From contig CAYPYD010000013.1 of the NCBI GenBank assembly GCA_964415195.1, positions 1-10,439 of the forward strand: DNA of 10,439 nucleotides, in the 5' to 3' direction. The translations under genes and the position numbers were made by a program. The stretch comes from WTXA01 sp964415195. Lineage in GTDB: Bacteria; Bacillota; TC1. The notes beneath the pieces are model-generated. The model had not been told where the DNA came from. It worked only from the letters and a program-made list of their open reading frames with translations, and did no database searches. This document shows, piece by piece, positions 6,840-10,439 of the stretch; within the stretch, counting starts at the first letter, position 1; each line of letters starts with the position of its first letter.

Positions 6840-7754
6840 CTAATTTTCATCACCTTCATAAGGAATAGCCCAAGATTTTGGTGCAACACCTTTTTTTGAA
6901 AAAATCAAAAGCAATAATGTAATTATATATGGCATCATTATAGCTGTCATATATCCACCTGGTATTGACCAAGCAAATATTTGTATATAATTTCTGAAGG
7001 CTTCAGAAATTCCAAATACTATAGCACCAAAAGCGGTACCTAGTGCTGTATATCTACCAAATACTATACAAGCAAAAGCTATAAAACCTTTACCAGCTGT
7101 CATATTATTAATGAATACCCTAACATCTCCAATTGTAAGTGCTGCACCAGCTAAAGCTGAAATAGCTCCAGTATATAGGAAACATAACATTCTAACTCTT
7201 CTGACTCTAATACCCATTGTTGCAGCTGCCGTTGGATATTCACCTACAGCTCTTATTGAAAGTCCCACAGTAGTTTTTTGAATGACAAACCAAGTTATAG
7301 GAATCATAACTACTGCTAAAATTAAAAACCAATTTACACCAATAATAGCTTCTCCAAGATTAATTTTAAATAGTGGTTCAAAGCCTGGTGATATATTATT
7401 TCCAGCTGATGTGGTCTTACTAAAATCACCCATTAATGTATTAGTTAGTCCTAAAGCAACCATGTTTATGGCAACAGCTGTTACTACTTGATTAGTATTC
7501 CAGTAGATCATAGCTATCCCATGAAAGAAGGCTAGAACAATACCACTTACCATACCTCCAATCAAACCATACCAAACATTACCTGTTGTAATGGCAATAT
7601 AGTAAGAAAAGAAAGCTCCTGTTAACATCGTTCCTTCAAGACCCAAATTTAATGTTCCGCTTCTTTCAGTAACAACGCCACCCATAGCCATAATAAGTAA
7701 AGGTGTTCCCATAATAACTCCGGTCAATAGGAATAATAAAATTGCATTAAGCAT
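6840..7754 (-). CDS. BmpA-type (nucleoside-class) ABC importer permease, second subunit
   Basis: A 304-residue inner-membrane permease of the BPD_transp_2 family (NupC/YufQ-like). Hydrophobic segments fall at roughly 4-27, 40-57, 63-84, 88-105, 140-158, 190-208, 223-252 and 268-285. The signature VVTERSGTLNLGLEGTML (27-44) and the NQVVTAVAINMVALGLT stretch (88-104) are typical of the smaller permease in nucleoside-type importers. GEYPTAAATMGI (171-182) is the cytoplasmic loop that contacts the ATPase. The ATG at 7754 has AAGGAGGG upstream and overlaps the end of the first permease gene by eight bases. Known members of this class move purine and pyrimidine nucleosides; the ligand here is set by a lipoprotein outside the window. 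Family call is firm, substrate is not. Confidence 0.9.
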   Translation of the reverse strand: MLNAILLFLLTGVIMGTPLLIMAMGGVVTERSGTLNLGLEGTMLTGAFFSYYIAITTGNVWYGLIGGMVSGIVLAFFHGIAMIYWNTNQVVTAVAINMVALGLTNTLMGDFSKTTSAGNNISPGFEPLFKINLGEAIIGVNWFLILAVVMIPITWFVIQKTTVGLSIRAVGEYPTAAATMGIRVRRVRMLCFLYTGAISALAGAALTIGDVRVFINNMTAGKGFIAFACIVFGRYTALGTAFGAIVFGISEAFRNYIQIFAWSIPGGYMTAIMMPYIITLLLLIFSKKGVAPKSWAIPYEGDEN

Positions 7755-8853
7755 TTTCTTGACCCTCCTTTACAATATTTTCTTCGATGGCTTCTTTTGC
7801 CAGTCTTTTCATTGTCATATTTTTACTAATAATATTAGGTAATACTGCTCCTGCAATAACAAAGAAAACAACTACGCCTTGTACCAATCTTGTAAATGAT
7901 TCTGGAACCTGTGCAATTATTTGCATTGTGTTGTTTCCAGCTTGCAAAGCACCAAAGAATATTGCAGAGAATATAACAGCTATTGGGTTTAAGCTAGCAA
8001 GTAATGCTACTGCAATTGAGTTATAGCCTATACCTAATGCAAAAGCATCAACTAATCTATAATGATAACCTAATATTTCAACAGCACCTGCTAAACCAGC
8101 CATTGCTCCACTGACTATCATCACCTTAGTTTGTATTAAACTCATGTCCATACCAGCATACTCTGCTGCTTTTGGATTTAAGCCAATTGCTTTCATTTTA
8201 AAGCCTATAGCGGTTCTTGACATAACAAACCATACTACTACAACCAAGACTAAAGCTATAATCAAGCCAATGTGAACCTTTGATAATAACCCGTCAAATA
8301 AAACAGGCAATCTCATTGCTTCGTGCACTGGATTAGATTGATTGGCTTTTGTACCAGTTTCGTGTAAAAAACCTCCTGGTTGAACCTGTTGACTAAGGAA
8401 AAAAATGATGATGTAATTTAATAACATAGTTACAACTACTTCGTTTATTCCTCTAAAGGCCTTTAAATAACCAGGTATAAATCCTAAAATACCACCAAAT
8501 AACATAGCAACAATTATAGATAAAGGTATTGAAATCAAAGGTGGCAGATCTTTAAACATTGGCATAGTTGCAATTATTGCACCGCCCATAGCTCCAAAGA
8601 ATAATTGCCCTTCAACTCCAACATTAAAAATACCTGATTTATAAGATATAATTACTGCTAATCCACCAATAATCAATGGTATTGCTTTTATTAGTGTATT
8701 TGAGATAGCTCCAAGAGATCCAAAGGAACCAACATACAATCCTTGAAAGGCTAATATTGGATTAGATCCAAATATAATTAACAATAAGCTTGATACAAGT
8801 ATACCTACAACAAGGCCAAATAAAGGTGCTATAATACTTTCTTTATTCTTCAT
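7747..8853 (-). CDS. BmpA-type (nucleoside-class) ABC importer permease, first subunit
   Basis: A 368-residue BPD_transp_2 permease (NupB/YufP-like), longer than its partner as is usual. Hydrophobic segments lie at about 7-28, 55-71, 84-97, 107-129, 138-154, 194-211, 243-262, 285-302 and 322-340. The conserved FNVGVEGQLFFGAMGG (76-91) and GINEVVVTMLLNYI (135-148) stretches identify this subgroup, and AIGLNPKAAEYAGM (222-235) is the ATPase-coupling loop. A hydrophilic loop at about 155-193 probably faces outside. The start at 8853 is supported by GAGGAGGG, and the gene overlaps the ATPase end by 11 bases, so ATPase and permeases are translated together. It pairs with the downstream permease to form the channel. 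Confidence 0.9.
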   Translation of the reverse strand: MKNKESIIAPLFGLVVGILVSSLLLIIFGSNPILAFQGLYVGSFGSLGAISNTLIKAIPLIIGGLAVIISYKSGIFNVGVEGQLFFGAMGGAIIATMPMFKDLPPLISIPLSIIVAMLFGGILGFIPGYLKAFRGINEVVVTMLLNYIIIFFLSQQVQPGGFLHETGTKANQSNPVHEAMRLPVLFDGLLSKVHIGLIIALVLVVVVWFVMSRTAIGFKMKAIGLNPKAAEYAGMDMSLIQTKVMIVSGAMAGLAGAVEILGYHYRLVDAFALGIGYNSIAVALLASLNPIAVIFSAIFFGALQAGNNTMQIIAQVPESFTRLVQGVVVFFVIAGAVLPNIISKNMTMKRLAKEAIEENIVKEGQENA

Positions 8854-10366
8854 CTTTATCCCTCCTCATACCTGTCATCATTAAACCTAATTCTAAAATA
8901 TCTACATTTTTATTGTCTATTATCCCCATAAATTCCCCTTCATGAATAACAGCAATTCTATTAGATACCATTAGTATTTCTTCTAGTTCTGTAGAAATCA
9001 GCAATACTGCTGCGCCTCTTTGTTTTTCTTCTAGTAATTTATTCCTAACAAACTCTGTGGCACCAATATCTAATCCTCTTGTTGGTTGAACAGCGATTAT
9101 TATTTCAGGTTTTCTATCAATTTCTCTAGCAACAATTACTTTTTGTTGATTACCACCAGATAATTCTTTTGTTGGGCAATCACCATCATAACATTTAATA
9201 TTGTAATCATGAACCATTGCTTTACCATGACTTTTCAAATATTTAAAATCAATGATTCCTTTTTTACTAAATGGGCTATGCGCTATACCTTCTAAGGCTA
9301 GATTTTCATTTACTGACATATCTAGTACTAGTCCTCTTTCATGTCTATCTTGAGGAATATGAGATATTCCATTTTCATATATCTTTTTAGGCTTGATGTG
9401 TTTGAAAACCTCTTCGCCTATAACTATCTCGCCACTGTCGATTTTCATTAAACCCGTTAAGGCTTCAGCTAACTCTGCTTGTCCGTTACCATCAACTCCG
9501 GCAACCCCTAGTATTTCGCCTTTTTTAATTCCAAAACTTAAATTTTTGATTCTTTCAAGACCATGATTATCTTTAACTATCAAATTTTTAACTTGCAACT
9601 TTAATTCGTCATGTTCAACTGGTTTTATATTAAAATCCATTAGCACATCACGTCCGACCATCATATTAGCTAATTTTCTTGGGTTTGTATCAACCCTATT
9701 TACTATCCCTGCCATTTTTCCATCAATTAAAACTACAACTCTATCAGCCAATTCCATAACTTCTTCAAGTTTATGAGTAATCATTAAAACTGATTTGCCT
9801 TCATTTACAAAATTCTTAAGAGTCTTAAACAATTCCACAGTTTCTTGTGGTGTTAGAACTGCTGTTGCTTCATCAAGAATTAAAATATCCGCATTTCTAT
9901 ATAACATTTTAAGTATTTCTACTCTTTGTCTAGTTCCAACAGATAAATCTTTTATTTTTGATTTTGGATCTAATCCAAAATTATATTTATCTGACAATTT
10001 TTGTACAGCTTTTTCAACTTTTTTTAAGTCTAAATAAGGTGTTTTTCCAGTTTTTCTTCCTAAAATTACGTTCTCAGCCACAGTTAGTTCCTCAACTAAC
10101 ATGAAGTGCTGATGCACCATGCCAATACCTAAGGCTTCAGCATCTTCTATTTTTGTAAGTTTTACTTTTTCACCCTTAATATAAATATCGCCCTTTGTAG
10201 GATGATAAATACCATAAAGACAATTCATTAAAGTGCTTTTACCAGCACCATTTTCTCCTAGTATTGCTACAATTTCGCCCTTCTTTAAATCAAAGGATAT
10301 ATTATCATTAGCTACAACCTTTGGAAATATTTTAGATAGGTTCTCGACCTTTAAAACAGTTTCCAT
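8843..10366 (-). CDS. BmpA-type (nucleoside-class) ABC importer ATPase, two fused nucleotide-binding domains
   Basis: A 507-residue protein with two ABC domains in tandem, as in NupA/YufO, RbsA and MglA. Domain 1 is intact: Walker A GENGAGKST (37-45), signature LSVGTRQRVEIL (141-152), Walker B ILILDEA (161-167) and H-loop His198. LSVGxxQRVEIL is characteristic of the nucleoside-type subgroup. Domain 2 is degenerate in the family manner: GVDGNGQAE (290-298) lacks the Walker lysine, the signature LSGGNQQKV (402-410) is intact, Walker B reads IIIAVQPTRGLD, and Ser replaces the switch histidine. One site is thus expected to drive hydrolysis. It energises import by the two permeases that follow, which overlap it. 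AGGGGAGG precedes the ATG at 10366. The lipoprotein gene normally found beside this ATPase is not in the window and may lie just upstream. Confidence 0.94.
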   Translation of the reverse strand: METVLKVENLSKIFPKVVANDNISFDLKKGEIVAILGENGAGKSTLMNCLYGIYHPTKGDIYIKGEKVKLTKIEDAEALGIGMVHQHFMLVEELTVAENVILGRKTGKTPYLDLKKVEKAVQKLSDKYNFGLDPKSKIKDLSVGTRQRVEILKMLYRNADILILDEATAVLTPQETVELFKTLKNFVNEGKSVLMITHKLEEVMELADRVVVLIDGKMAGIVNRVDTNPRKLANMMVGRDVLMDFNIKPVEHDELKLQVKNLIVKDNHGLERIKNLSFGIKKGEILGVAGVDGNGQAELAEALTGLMKIDSGEIVIGEEVFKHIKPKKIYENGISHIPQDRHERGLVLDMSVNENLALEGIAHSPFSKKGIIDFKYLKSHGKAMVHDYNIKCYDGDCPTKELSGGNQQKVIVAREIDRKPEIIIAVQPTRGLDIGATEFVRNKLLEEKQRGAAVLLISTELEEILMVSNRIAVIHEGEFMGIIDNKNVDILELGLMMTGMRRDKDEE

Positions 10367-10386
10367 TACTAACCTCCCCTTAGGTT

Positions 10387-10422
10387 AATTGGAGATAAGA
10401 GGCTTTCCTCTTATCTCCAATT
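10387..10422 (-). promoter_or_regulatory. Perfect 16-bp hairpin upstream of the importer ATPase gene
   Basis: AATTGGAGATAAGAGG (10387-10402) pairs without mismatch to 10407-10422 across a four-base loop. The stem base is six bases upstream of the ATPase ribosome binding site. Read leftward, as the operon runs, no U-tract follows the stem, so a simple intrinsic terminator is unlikely. An A-rich stretch precedes it, ending a possible upstream frame at TAA (10428-10430). Such hairpins between a solute-binding-protein gene and its ATPase often protect the upstream mRNA and set stoichiometry. Read rightward, it is followed by an interrupted T-tract and could stop antisense transcription. Confidence 0.6.
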
Positions 10423-10439
10423 CATTTTTATTTTTTGTA

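Noticed and set aside
8843..9505. Second ABC domain as a decayed gene half (no Walker lysine)
   Set aside because: Degeneracy of the second nucleotide site is normal for this fused ATPase family, and the second signature motif is intact.
10387..10430. Hairpin as an intrinsic terminator for the leftward operon
   Set aside because: On the leftward strand the stem is followed by AACCTAAGG, not a U-tract; the T-rich side favours only rightward transcription.
10428..10439. C-terminal tail of an upstream lipoprotein gene (YKK then TAA)
   Set aside because: Three codons are too few to support a gene call; the other frames are also open to this point.

Overview
The window reads as part of the chromosome of a low-GC Gram-positive anaerobe, most likely Bacillota of the Clostridia/Tissierellia type. 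The reasons are AT-rich coding sequence, strong AGGAGG-type ribosome binding sites, tight gene packing and the gene families present. This placement is inferred from sequence style only. Every supported gene lies on the minus strand, so transcription runs from high to low coordinates. Gene ends overlap or are separated by at most 16 bases, so the window looks like one long operon or its interior. No promoter for it is visible; it probably starts beyond position 10439.

Layout in the direction of transcription: (1) 10387-10422, a perfect 16-bp hairpin just ahead of the first visible gene. (2) 10366-6840, the ATPase and two permeases of a BmpA-type (nucleoside-class) ABC importer; its binding lipoprotein is not in the window. 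(3) 6837-6190, a short, divergent lipoate-protein ligase. (4) 6173-5517, a GntR/FCD regulator. (5) 5509-4778, an NAD-type short-chain dehydrogenase. (6) 4766-3804, a full-length homologue of methenyltetrahydromethanopterin cyclohydrolase (Mch). (7) 3788-295, E1-alpha, E1-beta and E2 (two lipoyl domains) of a 2-oxoacid/acetoin-type dehydrogenase complex, with no E3 in view. (8) 287-1, the first 95 codons of a second, divergent Mch paralogue that runs off the window.

The notable point is the combination. Mch is known from H4MPT-dependent one-carbon metabolism in methanogens and methylotrophs, and is unexpected in a Gram-positive catabolic operon. Here two paralogues bracket a lipoyl-dependent dehydrogenase that has its own lipoate ligase, importer, SDR and regulator. 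My inference is an uncharacterised pathway: import of a small, possibly heterocyclic compound, oxidation by the SDR, ring hydrolysis or related chemistry by the Mch-like proteins, and TPP/lipoate-dependent cleavage to an acyl-CoA. The substrate cannot be read from the sequence.

There is no gene-free stretch over 300 bases. I see no tRNA, rRNA, insertion sequence, CRISPR array or riboswitch.
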